Shown: one piece after another, positions 47,001-57,160 of the stretch | How the letters are laid out: each line of letters begins with the position of its first letter | How positions within the stretch are numbered: position 1 is the stretch's first letter | Assembly (NCBI RefSeq): GCF_921293095.1 | Contig: NC_060251.1 | Location: 54,391,585-54,455,584 of the forward strand | Source: Ischnura elegans | Taxonomy: Eukaryota > Arthropoda > Insecta > Odonata > Coenagrionidae | Direction of reading: 5' to 3' | DNA: 64,000 nt | Position numbers and translations under genes: made by a program | The notes under the pieces: generated by a model | The model's input: the letters and a program-made list of their open reading frames with translations, nothing else | Told to the model about the DNA's origin: nothing | Databases searched by the model: none

Positions 47001-50000
47001 AAACATCTACGTGATACATCAATTTGTGTCATTTATGTGCAAGCTATTCGTTCGTTTCTGGGATGTTTGCAGTGCCGCGTTCTTGCGTGCAACCGTTGAT
47101 ATTGCGACTTTGATGAAGGCACTGATCCATGATTGATTCATGAACGACTGAATGGTTCCTTCAGCCATCAGTTTGCTTTGTTTCCTCCCGCTTGTGAATG
47201 AACCCTGGCCTAAAAATTACCTGGGCGTCGCGGTGGAGGACGAATTGACACAAATGATCGTGCACTTAATTCACTCCGACGCCAGAATGAATCATTACTG
47301 TGATATTGCTTTCCTGATTGCCGCATATGGCAAAAAATCCCATTAAAGTTTCATTCATTGGGCGGATAAATAACGGATTTGAATGAGTGAGTTTCAATTG
47401 TGACGCCTTCATTGTAACTTTTTCAGTGGTGAGTAGCGATTATATTAACGACTAGGTAGTGCTTTTGGAGATTTTTTTCTTTGTGATGTGTATTAGTTCA
47501 TACACAAGTTTTTTCGTATATTTTTTAAAGTTATTATGTCATGAATATCCATCCTTGATTTATTGAAATAAAATACAATGATCGGTTCCGAGGTTTTGGA
47601 GTCGAGTCAGCTAAAAATTTAGCTTCAGGGGAGACTAATGAGAAAATCATCCATGTTGTGATTTCTAATAGAGCTAAATGAATTTGAAAATATTAATATT
47701 GTTCATACTAAGCCCTTAGAGTGAAATTGAGAGTTTTAGAGAAATTACGTTCTGCAGTGACGTCATGGCAAAATTAGCAGTGCCGGAATGCACTTTCCTT
47801 AACTCTTTTTAAAGTTTGTATGTTTTTTAATTACTAGTTATTATTTACGTGTTATTACAATTTTTTATTTTGGTTGCGAATATATGTATTAGAAATTTGT
47901 AGGCACCAAAATTGATAAAAGTGTTATTTGAGTATTATGTCTTTTGTTGACCAGTGCTGGAACAGCGTTCCAGCGCGTTCAGCCACCATGACACCACTAA
48001 TGTTCATGCTAATATGAATCGTTTAATAATGTATGACTAATCCTTCGTTTTGAAAATAGAGTAGTTATAAACTATTTCAGGTTATCGAACTCAAGGTATT
48101 CAATTCTTACTCGCCAAAATCAGCTGTGAAAACTTTAGCAATACTATAGTTCTTATTCCTTGCTTTTACTTGGAACATTATTCATGGTATTTATTGACCT
48201 ATTTGTGATTTTTACCATGGTTATTTAGTATTATGAAAGTAGTCGTATTAGGCACTACTTTAAGAGGGATTTACTCAGTTCGAGCACTTCTTTTGAAAGC
48301 TTGTAGAGATAAAATTAATGCAACAATAGTTATCTTATAATTTGGAGAAAACTACCTTCAAGGTTGTGCAAGTAAAAGAGAAATGTCAGAGATATGTTTT
48401 GATTTTGTCGCTGTCACAGCCATATGCGAAGGTTCTTACTAGGACTCTTTATTATAGGTCACAATCTGAAAAATTAAATACTTCGGCTTTGTAGTAGACC
48501 TCATTCACGTAAGTGGTACCCCATCCCTCAGTCACGTTTTCACGTTTTTGAGTGCAAATTTTGCTATTGAATTATTGTTGCTTATTCGATTACTTTTTCG
48601 CGTGAGGCTCATTACGTGCCTGTTATGTTCGTGTTTTACTGTTTTGTGTAGCTGTGAGCTGGTAATTCCCGTAACTAGGTCAGTCCTTCGTGGAGGGACA
48701 TTTTGCTTTTGATGCATATGTATGGTCAATTCACTATCGAGCAATTAATTAACACGGAGATTATGTACTCGAATTGGATTTTTTTATCAAAAAACTGCAA
48801 TTAATTGAAGAGTGGTTGTTGATTTCTCAAATTTCGTTAGGTATTAAATTTTCATCGAGTATTTTTTTCCAATATCGATTTAGCAGTTCTTTGACCCTTG
48901 TATTGATTTTTGGTTTCTACGAAACCAAATGATTTGATTCCTGTCACGGGTGTTTGGAAGACCTGAACAAGTATTTAAACTCCTCACTAACAACTTTCTT
49001 CATCGAAATCCGTTTTAGCATGTCGGGTAAAATAGTTTGAAATGATAAACGGCATTATCCTTTCGACGCCCATACCTTTTTTCTGCGGTGCGAGTAGATT
49101 TAGGTTTTCCTTTATTTTCCTACGCTTCATAATAAATTTAATAAGAAAGAAGGCTTTTCATGGATAATTTGTATCCTTCTTTCAATTATAGAGCATTGAA
49201 TTTGTGGTTTTATTTGAGCTATAGGCCGCAGTCGGATTTAACGATGAGTTACGTCTTCTGTGATCTCGATTATATTGAGAGACGTTTGGGAAAATGATAT
49301 CAAGTCTGCATCTTGACAACAAAGATACGTGGAGTAGATAATGGCGTAATCAGAGGCATTTTGATGCGTACAGAGTTTATCAGATTGATTAGCTGTTCGT
49401 TATCTGCACTTACCCTGAAATAAGTGTATTTTGGGTTCAATTAATTCTAGAGAGTTCTTGAAATTATATCAGAACGTGGCTTTATTCCACCCATCATCAT
49501 CTAACATTGTATTTGCCAACAATGCGTCTGCACCACTAGTTTTCTGAGTTGCTCACAAAATCCCTAGTTTCTTACGGATTCTTAATCTGAGAATTATATC
49601 TGTAATGTGTGTTCCTGTTTCTTTTTTTAGGAATTGTTTATTTTTCACGAAATGGTTTTAAGCATGGACGAGGTGGTCATTATAAGATTGTCCTATGGTA
49701 ATTAATTTTTTGTGGCTTTCGAATAGCAATATACTTACTGGATTGAATATGGAAAAAAGTGTACGCATAAATATTTTGGTTTCGTCGGAGGATTATTATA
49801 ACTGCGTCAATCAAAATCAATTATATTTCGTACCATCATTGAGAAAGTTTTGAGATGTGCAAGTAAGTTCATAAAGTGATGCTTTTAATGGAAGGACCTT
49901 TTTTTGAACAAGCAGTAAGACAGTATGACGTTTTCTGATAGGTATTCCATTAAAGCTAGTAAATGGTGTGCTCAAACCTTCTCAGCGACCGATTCAGCAT

Positions 50001-51534
50001 TTATATTTTTGAACTTTGCTCTCTGAATCATTATTTACTATTTGTAAATGGTAAAATGCGGCAGGCTATGTTGAGTACGCTGCTTGCAGCTTTAATGGTC
50101 TTCTTATGATGGAAATGGATGGATGAAACTTCTGGAGGAGATGACATGACGAGTCTTGGCTGGCGCATATAATGAGACACGAACACTCGCAGTTCAAGAA
50201 TAATTGACAAGAGCAGTAAGGAAGAGAGTAGAATGAAAAGGGAACCTACCTTAGAATTATTTATGTCTGATATTGATGATGGAAGTGCAATAAGCTTTTA
50301 CGACGCCCAATTCACAACAAACTTTGTTGAATAGCCCACAGCACCCTTTCAATTGGGTAATTTGCACACGGCTGTAAATAATCCCAGGCCTGACTTTTCA
50401 TCCCCTCAAAATTGATGAAATTGGATAGTCTGGTATCAGTAGTAAGAAAAAAAGAACGCTCGAGGATAAGCATCCTTAAATCGAAAAAAAAATCGTATCT
50501 GGAATTTTAATAGCATTAAAACGCAAGTAGATCGTTACTCAATAGTGTTTGACGCGTGATCTTTCAGTGGCAGAGTGAACTGAAGGCTGGAAATTTATTG
50601 AGGGGGAACTGTGAGAGGATTTTACGCCATAAATTCATCGCGTGGTTTTTTAGCGCATTTACGAAACATTTACTAATAGCTTTACCGTTTTGCGTATATT
50701 GCGGGACATTTTATGTTGAATGAGCGAATACAGGATATTTATTGCTCTTTTCGGTTGATATGTGATTTCAAACATCGCTCTTTTCAAACTCTAAATTACT
50801 ATTGCTGCAAACACTCGCTGCAATTCGTTGCTGTATATGTGTGTAAACACTAATAAATGCATCGACAAGATAAACGCTTCAAACGTCCAAAAGTAAATTT
50901 GGGTGATGAGTTACGTTGCGAAAGGAACTATGCTGCACACGTAAACGAATTTTAGCTATATGTGGGAAACTTATGGTTAAATTCATGACAACGGAAATAA
51001 CTCTCTTCTGTTAATATAAGTAATTGATGGACCAGAAGGCTTTTTACTTTCTGCGCGGCTAGATGAACATGATTTTGCTTAGTTGCACGCGAAGCTATTT
51101 AATAATTAGCTTTCGTATTAGTGCCATATCTGTGGTTTGTTCATTGATGTATAGAAATGATAAATAGGGATGAAACGCATGCAGTTTTACTATATTTTGA
51201 TGGCGATAAAAGTTTTGATGTAGAGATGAAATATATGTGTCTATAAGTTACTGAAACCGCACTTTTCTTTTATGCTGACCCTGTATTTGTAGGAACAATG
51301 GAAGCTTGAGAAAAAAATAAAGGATATAAACAAAGATGAACAACTTTGAAACTTTCGAGGAAGAATTTCCAGATTGTTAATGGATCTAATTAAATTCAGC
51401 CCCATAAAAATTAAGGCTGAACGCCAGAGCGAATACTTTTGCAACTATATGTTAACTTCAGGAAGTATTGTAGACAATAATGAGATTTTTGCGAATAAGA
51501 ATATACTTATGGAAGCTTAAGCGTAAAATATATG
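44052..51534. other. Intergenic, no gene seen
   Basis: About 7.5 kb of AT-rich sequence. A splice-flanked open stretch on the minus strand at about 46204-46304 and a decayed LINE-like fragment at about 50110-50280 are the only hints; neither is strong. Confidence 0.45.
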
Positions 51535-51538
51535 TTAG

Positions 51539-51731
51539 TGTAGCGCCGGTTCGCAGGAGAAGGATATTCAAAATAACGTTCGCTCACTTCGAGGTTCAAA
51601 CCACAACTCCTTTATTCTCTCTCTTTTACAACGGGCCCCAAAAGCCCTTCTCCCGTCGAGGGCTTCACGCCCCCACCTCCTGGGTTTACCCAAGAGTCCA
51701 TGTCCTGAGTAGCGGACAGCGCTCCGCTACA
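51539..51731 (-). repeat. 3' LTR of the gypsy element
   Basis: 193 bp, TG...CA ends, no difference from the 5' LTR noticed by eye. Confidence 0.95.
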
Positions 51732-51747
51732 CTGCCCCCTCCTTTCA
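51732..51747 (-). promoter_or_regulatory. Polypurine tract
   Basis: GAAAGGAGGGGGCAG on the minus strand, directly before the 3' LTR; primes plus-strand synthesis. Confidence 0.8.
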
Positions 51748-51881
51748 AAGGCGTCGCGCCCTCGCGACGGTCAGCACAGCTGGAACCTTCGCTGTCCTCG
51801 GATCTCGGAAAGTTGGCGCCTTTATCTCCTTACCTCTGAAACGAAAAGAAAAGAGACCACCCCCCCGGAATTACTCCTTCC

Positions 51882-52427
51882 TCAGAGCCCGGCTTGAAAC
51901 CTTTCTGGCTCCCTTGTCACCCGTCTGGGATATCGCATGGTCGGCTCAATAACCGCTTCAGCTGGTGGCTCCTCTCTCGCTGCCGGAGTCGCTTGGCCCT
52001 CCTGTGTTGGTGGAATGGAGAAAAACTTCCATCCACCCCCTCCGCGGACGACCGGTTTTTCCCTCGCTGTCTCGGCCTCTCTTGGCCCATCTTTTGTCTC
52101 TTCAACTCCGTCCGTATTCTCACATTCCTTTTCCGTGTCTCCTCCCGGTCTTTCCTCCCACCTTTTGAGTCGGTTGAAGTGTACCACTAGGCGGCGGCGA
52201 GGATTATCCACCTTCTTCACTCGGTACGTGACCTCGGACAATTTCCGTATGATTTGGAAAGGACCCGTCCAGGGGCGATGGAATTTGCGACACTTCCCTC
52301 TTGCCGTAGCGGGATCGTGGAGCCATACCCTTTCCCCTTCCTCAAAGGGTGCACCGTGACAACGGCGGTCGTATTGTTCTTTTTTGCCGGAGGTGGGCCG
52401 ACCCAAGCCTCTGCCGTGCGAGATCAT
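51882..52427 (-). CDS. Integrase C-terminal segment, out of frame with Pol
   Basis: Continues the integrase after the frame break. Contains a basic GPY/F-type module: WLHDPA, then WTGPFQII and SEVTYRV, typical of Ty3/gypsy integrase ends that help in chromatin targeting or DNA binding. The last 60 residues are Glu/Pro/Arg-rich. The break may be a real lesion, a sequencing error in the homopolymer, or, less likely, a second recoding site. Confidence 0.85.
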   Translation of the reverse strand: MISHGRGLGRPTSGKKEQYDRRCHGAPFEEGERVWLHDPATARGKCRKFHRPWTGPFQIIRKLSEVTYRVKKVDNPRRRLVVHFNRLKRWEERPGGDTEKECENTDGVEETKDGPREAETAREKPVVRGGGGWKFFSIPPTQEGQATPAAREEPPAEAVIEPTMRYPRRVTREPERFQAGL

Positions 52428-55400
52428 GGGCTTTCTCGAGGCTCTCTCGCAAGCGTCTCACAAAGTCGCCTTCTTTCGCCACCCCCCTCTGCACGTCAGG
52501 GATCCCCCACTCTAACTCAATGGGAAGGCGCACTTCTCTGCCAAACATAAGAAAATAAGGTGTAAATCCTGTGCTGCTGTGTTTGGCCGACCGATAGGCT
52601 AGCATGACGGAATCCAAATGCTCATCCCATTCGGATTCCATATCCGTCCACTGGCTCAACATAGCTAATAATGTTCTATTGAACCGCTCGACTTGGCCGT
52701 CCGACTGTGGGTGGTAGGGTGATGTTCTTGTTTTTACCGCCCCAATCACTTTACACATCTCTTGGAAGAGGCGGGATTCGAATTGGCGTCCTTGATCAGT
52801 ATGGATTTCCCGTGGCACTCCCCACCTGCACACGAAGCCCTTAACATGATGCGCCACTGTTTCCGCCTCTTGGTTATGCATGGCATACGCTTCGGTCCAC
52901 TTGGTGAACTCATCAGCGACCACCAATATATATTTATTTCCCAACTTTGTTTGAGGAAGTGGTCCTAAAATGTCCATGGAAATCCTTTCCATCGGTCCTC
53001 CCGTCGGGCAATGACCCAGTGGTGCTCGTTGCTGGTGAGGCGGGGATTTCCGACGCGAACAATCTTCACACGTGCGGCACCAAATTTCCACGTCTTTTGT
53101 GTATCCGGGCCAATAGTAGCGCTCTCTCACTTTACCTAGAGTTTTCTCATACCCTAAATGGCCTCCGACGGGCGAATCGTGCAAAGCCCGAAGAATTTCG
53201 TCCCTAGCCTCAGCAGGCACAATTATCTGGAGACGGAAGGCGTCCCTTCCTTCTTCTTCCCACCTTCGAAAGAGAGCCCCATCCTTAAACACTAGTCTAT
53301 CCCATTGTGTCCACAAAGCCTTCGCCCTCGGGCAGTCACCCCTTCTCTCTCCCTCGGACGGCCGAATTCCTGCTTCGAGTGCTTCCATTACCCTTCTCAG
53401 CACGGGGTCTTTGCTTTGTCTGTCTCTCACGCTTTCACTGGGGGCCTCTAAGACGGCGTCGATTTCCGCTGAAATCAGCTCCCCCTCTCCCCGAGCGCAC
53501 TGTTTACAAACAGACCGGGATAAACCGTCGGCATTCCCATGTTTGTTTCCCGGCCGATGCACCACTAAAAAGTCATACTCCGACAATTGCTCAAGCCAGC
53601 GAGCAACTTGTCCTTCCGGTTCTCGAAACGATCTCAACCACTGTAGGGAATTATGATCGGTGCGCACCACAAACCGTTTGCCTAATAAATATTGGCGAAA
53701 ATGGCGGGTAGAATTTACTACCGCCAAAAGTTCACGCCTCGTCACACAATATTGTTTTTCGGCACGTGAGAGCGTCCGACTGTAATAGGCCACAACCCTT
53801 TCCTCGCCTTCCTGTCTCTGGCTGAGTACGGCCCCGATACCCATCCCGCTAGCGTCACAGTCGAGCGTAAATTCGCAGTCCAACCGCGGGAAGGCCAAAA
53901 TCGGTGAACACGTTAGCTTTCGCTTAAGAGTCTGAAAGGCGTCTTCACATTCTGCACTCCATTTAAATAAGGCATGCTTCTCGGTCAACCTGTGTAGGGG
54001 GCAGGCTATCTGTGAAAAGTCTCTAATAAACCGCCTGTAGTAAGATACAGTTCCTAGGAACGCCCTAAGCTCCTCAAGGGATGCTGGAGATCGCCATTCT
54101 GTGATCGCGGCAATTTTATTAGGATCCGTCGCGACACCATTTTTGGAGACTATATGGCCTAAAAATTTCACAGATGGTTTCATGATTTGGCACTTCTCAG
54201 GCTTAATTTTCAGTCCCGCCTTCCTTAGGCGTATCAACACATCTGTTAGCCTTTCTACGTGCTCCCTAAAATCCCTTCCAAAAATTATGACGTCATCCAA
54301 GTACACCAAACAAGACCTCCACTGTGCACCCGCGAGCACTAGGTCCATTAGTCTTTGGAATGTACTGGGTCCGTTGCACAATCCGAAGGGCAGCACTTTA
54401 AACTGATATAGACCGTCACCAGTGGTAAAGGCTGTCTTTTCTCGATCAACTTCCGCGACCTCGCACTGCCAGTATCCTGACGCCATATCTATTGTGGAGA
54501 AAGCTGTTGCGCCGGCGAGCGAATCGAGAATGTCGTCCATGCGGGGGAGGGGGTAAGCATCTTTGTGAGTCACGGAATTCAGACGCCTATAATCAACGCA
54601 AAATCGCGTCGATCCGTCTTTCTTTTTCACAAGAACGATCGGTGAACTCCAAGGAGATGATGATTCTTCGATTATATCGTCCCTCATCATTTCCTCTACG
54701 ATTCGTCGCACTTCTCCGCGTCTGTGGATTGGCAATCGCCTGGGAGGTTGCCGAATCGGGGACACATCACTAGTCTCTATTGTGTGCTTAAGAATGTTTG
54801 TACGCCCTAAGTCGTAGGGTCCTCGAGAGCACACATCTGAAAACTCATTCAACACTGTTTTGAGTTGCTCTATTTCCGCTTCACTAATATCGGCACAGTT
54901 TAAGTCAAAGAGGGAAGATGCTGGGGGAAGATGCGCGTTCTCCAGACTAAAAACGGGCTTTTGACATGTTTCCACTTGTTCTCCACAACACTCGTGCAAT
55001 ACGCCCACTTTCGTGTCTTTGTATAGAGTCACTGTCTCTCCCAAGGGATTCAGGAAAAGCATATTCACGGTATCCTTCACGTTATGCAAAATCCGCGCAC
55101 CGAAAACGCCATAACGCTCTAAAAGTTTTGGGTTTGGCTCGATTATCCCCACTTTTTCTTTGAACCCCGGGTCCGAGCTCACCCAACACTCCACTACCAC
55201 TTCGTGGTGAGGAGGAAGAACAACGTTCTCCTTCAACGTCACTGCGCAGCCCCACTCGCACTTTCCCTCACTTGTAAGAAAAGGCACCGCTTTTCCGCGG
55301 AGAAGAATGCAATTCCGGGAAAAAGCCACGTCACACTGATGTGCTCGCAGAAAATCGGCACCCAGGAGGCATCCCTTCGATAGGCGCGGGGCGATGAGCA

Positions 55401-55818
55401 CATCATGAGAGAACTCTTCCCCTCCGATCTGAAGTATCACTTCACCCTTCCCAAGCACCCGTAATGGCTCCCCATTCGCCGTTATTAGTGTCACATTGTC
55501 TGTTATGATTTTCCCCGAATTTTCGGTGCGGCTCCATATTTCTTCCGATATCAATGACACTGCCGCTCCCGTGTCTATTAGTATCTCGACGGGGATCCCC
55601 GAAACGGATCCGCGCACCAGGGGCACTGACTCGGACAAAATTGTCCAAATTTCCTTAACTCCGCGTCCTCCGACGCCCTCGGGCGGTGAAGTAGTGTCTC
55701 GGTTTCCTTTTCCGTCTGCGGCCGAGAAGGTTACCGTCTCCTCGGCCTCCCATCGTTTCCCGAGAAGGAAAGCCGTGGGCATTCGGCCCTCAGATGGCCC
55801 TCCTCGCCGCACATCCAA
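52342..55818 (-). CDS. pol: Gypsy Pol polyprotein (main frame)
   Basis: 1158-codon frame counted from its first Met, though translation probably enters by -1 frameshifting. Protease active site DTG at 82-84. Reverse transcriptase about 370-560, with YLDD at 506-509. RNase H about 645-770, with acidic residues Asp655, Glu696 and Asp721. Integrase zinc domain H880, H887, C917, C920; catalytic Asp949, Asp1008 and Glu1044 with 35 residues between the last two (DD35E). The frame then stops early at 52342, where a T6 run on the plus strand (A6 in the message) at 52380-52385 marks a one-base shift; the rest of integrase continues in another frame. All catalytic residues are upstream of the break. 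Confidence 0.95.
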   Translation of the reverse strand: MDVRRGGPSEGRMPTAFLLGKRWEAEETVTFSAADGKGNRDTTSPPEGVGGRGVKEIWTILSESVPLVRGSVSGIPVEILIDTGAAVSLISEEIWSRTENSGKIITDNVTLITANGEPLRVLGKGEVILQIGGEEFSHDVLIAPRLSKGCLLGADFLRAHQCDVAFSRNCILLRGKAVPFLTSEGKCEWGCAVTLKENVVLPPHHEVVVECWVSSDPGFKEKVGIIEPNPKLLERYGVFGARILHNVKDTVNMLFLNPLGETVTLYKDTKVGVLHECCGEQVETCQKPVFSLENAHLPPASSLFDLNCADISEAEIEQLKTVLNEFSDVCSRGPYDLGRTNILKHTIETSDVSPIRQPPRRLPIHRRGEVRRIVEEMMRDDIIEESSSPWSSPIVLVKKKDGSTRFCVDYRRLNSVTHKDAYPLPRMDDILDSLAGATAFSTIDMASGYWQCEVAEVDREKTAFTTGDGLYQFKVLPFGLCNGPSTFQRLMDLVLAGAQWRSCLVYLDDVIIFGRDFREHVERLTDVLIRLRKAGLKIKPEKCQIMKPSVKFLGHIVSKNGVATDPNKIAAITEWRSPASLEELRAFLGTVSYYRRFIRDFSQIACPLHRLTEKHALFKWSAECEDAFQTLKRKLTCSPILAFPRLDCEFTLDCDASGMGIGAVLSQRQEGEERVVAYYSRTLSRAEKQYCVTRRELLAVVNSTRHFRQYLLGKRFVVRTDHNSLQWLRSFREPEGQVARWLEQLSEYDFLVVHRPGNKHGNADGLSRSVCKQCARGEGELISAEIDAVLEAPSESVRDRQSKDPVLRRVMEALEAGIRPSEGERRGDCPRAKALWTQWDRLVFKDGALFRRWEEEGRDAFRLQIIVPAEARDEILRALHDSPVGGHLGYEKTLGKVRERYYWPGYTKDVEIWCRTCEDCSRRKSPPHQQRAPLGHCPTGGPMERISMDILGPLPQTKLGNKYILVVADEFTKWTEAYAMHNQEAETVAHHVKGFVCRWGVPREIHTDQGRQFESRLFQEMCKVIGAVKTRTSPYHPQSDGQVERFNRTLLAMLSQWTDMESEWDEHLDSVMLAYRSAKHSSTGFTPYFLMFGREVRLPIELEWGIPDVQRGVAKEGDFVRRLRESLEKAHDLARQRLGSAHLRQKRTIRPPLSRCTL

Positions 55819-56573
55819 CAGCGCGGCCGATCTCTGCGCCTCACACTGGAATTAGGGCGCCGCCTCTCCGGAGCGGGAGCGGGGTCGTGATCCTCACCAC
55901 TCGACATAACCATCCCTCGTAGAAATTGCAACACCTCTCTCATTGTCTCTGAGTTCTGTGTCAACGCGGCCTCCACTCTGTCCTCGCGACCACACCCTCG
56001 ACTCCCCACACCGATATCCTGTGACCTGACGAGCGTCGCCGGCGCCAACGCATTCACTCCCCTGGTGGATGACTCGGCGAAATGGATTGCCTCCATCTCG
56101 ATTGCAACGCCGATTGCTTCCTCGAGGCTAGCAGGTCTCGCCTGCTTCACCCACACCCGAATGTTCCCGTCGAGCCCATCGAGGAAGCGGTCGCGCACTA
56201 CGGCCTTTCTCGCATCCTCGGGCCAGGAAGGGTATGCGCGCCGAGCAAGGCGCCCGAGGTCCGTGGCAAAGGCGGCGATGTCTTCTCCGGGGTTGCGCGC
56301 CCTTTGGACGAATCGCGCCTTCTCCTTCTCGCTCGCTTCCCTTGGGTTGAAGCGCCGCCCCAACGCCTCCCGCGCCTTTTCATAGCTCCCTCTGTTTTCC
56401 TCCGGCAGATCACGAAACGCCGAGAGAGCGTTTCCTGTGAGGCAGAGTCTCAGGTAGAGCGTCTTCTGCTCCTCAGGCCATTTATTTATTTCCGCCACTG
56501 TCTCAAATTGGAAGACCCAGTCTTCCCACTCCTCCGCACCACTAAACTTCTCCGGCATCACCATACCCGCCAT
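55731..56573 (-). CDS. gag: Gypsy Gag polyprotein
   Basis: 280 aa, starting 66 nt after the 5' LTR. The N-terminal two thirds fit a Ty3/gypsy capsid: MPEKFSG, then WEDWVFQFE and YLRLCLTGNA motifs around residues 7-50, and a helix-rich region to about 165. One CCHC zinc knuckle, C252-x2-C255-x4-H260-x4-C265, near the end binds RNA. The segment 225-250 is Arg/Pro-rich. The frame overlaps pol by 88 nt. The ATG is the first after the primer site and is in a good purine context (GCCATGG). Forms the particle in the cytoplasm. Confidence 0.93.
   Translation of the reverse strand: MAGMVMPEKFSGAEEWEDWVFQFETVAEINKWPEEQKTLYLRLCLTGNALSAFRDLPEENRGSYEKAREALGRRFNPREASEKEKARFVQRARNPGEDIAAFATDLGRLARRAYPSWPEDARKAVVRDRFLDGLDGNIRVWVKQARPASLEEAIGVAIEMEAIHFAESSTRGVNALAPATLVRSQDIGVGSRGCGREDRVEAALTQNSETMREVLQFLRGMVMSSGEDHDPAPAPERRRPNSSVRRRDRPRCWMCGEEGHLRAECPRLSFSGNDGRPRRR
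55755..55761 (-). promoter_or_regulatory. -1 frameshift slippery heptamer GGGAAAC
   Basis: In the gag frame the bases read G GGA AAC, the X XXY YYZ form. Slipping back one base gives GGG AAA C, exactly the pol frame. It is inside the gag/pol overlap, 24 nt before the gag stop. Confidence 0.8.
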
Positions 56574-56619
56574 GGCTGCCGCCGCCGAACCGCACGCAAA
56601 ATCTCAGGATCGAGAACAC

Positions 56620-56638
56620 AATCCTACCGACTGCGCCA
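56620..56638 (-). promoter_or_regulatory. tRNA-Ser primer binding site
   Basis: TGGCGCAGTCGGTAGGATT on the minus strand, one base after the 5' LTR. It is complementary to the 3' end of a tRNA-Ser with acceptor strand CGACTGCG plus CCA. Primes minus-strand cDNA. Confidence 0.85.
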
Positions 56639-56639
56639 A

Positions 56640-56832
56640 TGTAGCGCCGGTTCGCAGGAGAAGGATATTCAAAATAACGTTCGCTCACTTCGAGGTTCAA
56701 ACCACAACTCCTTTATTCTCTCTCTTTTACAACGGGCCCCAAAAGCCCTTCTCCCGTCGAGGGCTTCACGCCCCCACCTCCTGGGTTTACCCAAGAGTCC
56801 ATGTCCTGAGTAGCGGACAGCGCTCCGCTACA
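56640..56832 (-). repeat. 5' LTR of the gypsy element
   Basis: 193 bp, TG...CA ends. Reads the same as the copy at 51539-51731, suggesting recent insertion. Confidence 0.95.
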
Positions 56833-56883
56833 TTAGTATCGAGGGAAGTTTAATGGGGATTTAAAACTTATTAAAGAGACTGG

Positions 56884-57160
56884 TATATATGCACTAAGAA
56901 TGAAGTTTGCAATGAAAAAATATTTGGTTTAGCTGGAATCTGAAGCCGGATCTCGCGATTTCCGGTCATCCAATTACACTACTAAATTATAAGATAGCTT
57001 GATTTAATTGGCTAGCATGTCTGACAGGTAATAGGGAGATCCGGGTTCGAATCCTGACTAAGCCAAATATTTTCTCATGGCGTGCTTCATCCTTGATGTA
57101 TATAAATTTGCACCCATGCTCGTGACTGCGTAGCTATAAGGTCACTTGTTTCATGCAGTG
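56884..57160 (+). mobile_element. SINE-like repeat: long inverted arms with tRNA-like core
   Basis: Arms 56884-56933 and about 57056-57103 are imperfect inverses sharing ATGAAG, ATGA-AAAATATTTGG and TTAG blocks. Between them GGCTAGCATG at 57010-57019 resembles a Pol III A box, and GGGTTCGAATCC at 57043-57054 is a good B box with a T-arm-like stem. The right part matches the copy at 43898. Possible diverged direct repeats gagact lie at 56876 and 57164. It sits 47 bp from the gypsy insertion. Confidence 0.6.

Larger units (their letters stand above)
51539..56832 (-). mobile_element. Complete Ty3/gypsy LTR retrotransposon, 5.3 kb
   Basis: Transcribed on the minus strand. LTRs of 193 bp at both ends begin TGTAGC and end GCTACA; read against each other they appear identical. 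The 4-bp target duplication ttag is at 51535-51538 and 56833-56836. The parts are: 5' LTR, tRNA-Ser primer site, gag, -1 frameshift signal, pol (protease, reverse transcriptase, RNase H, integrase), polypurine tract, 3' LTR. Order PR-RT-RH-INT assigns it to Ty3/gypsy. No env-like frame and no chromodomain were seen. The only visible lesion is a one-base frame break near the end of integrase. Confidence 0.97.

Noticed and set aside
50110-50280. Sixth LINE tail
   Set aside because: A RHEHS-like block resembles the RHD region of the tails, but the rest does not align with the family; too decayed to list as a copy.
55496-56813. Plus-strand frames inside the gypsy element, up to 243 codons
   Set aside because: Antisense shadows of gag and pol in GC-rich sequence.
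57010-57054. Functional tRNA gene
   Set aside because: A and B boxes are present but no acceptor stem can be formed and the sequence lies between inverted arms of a repeat.
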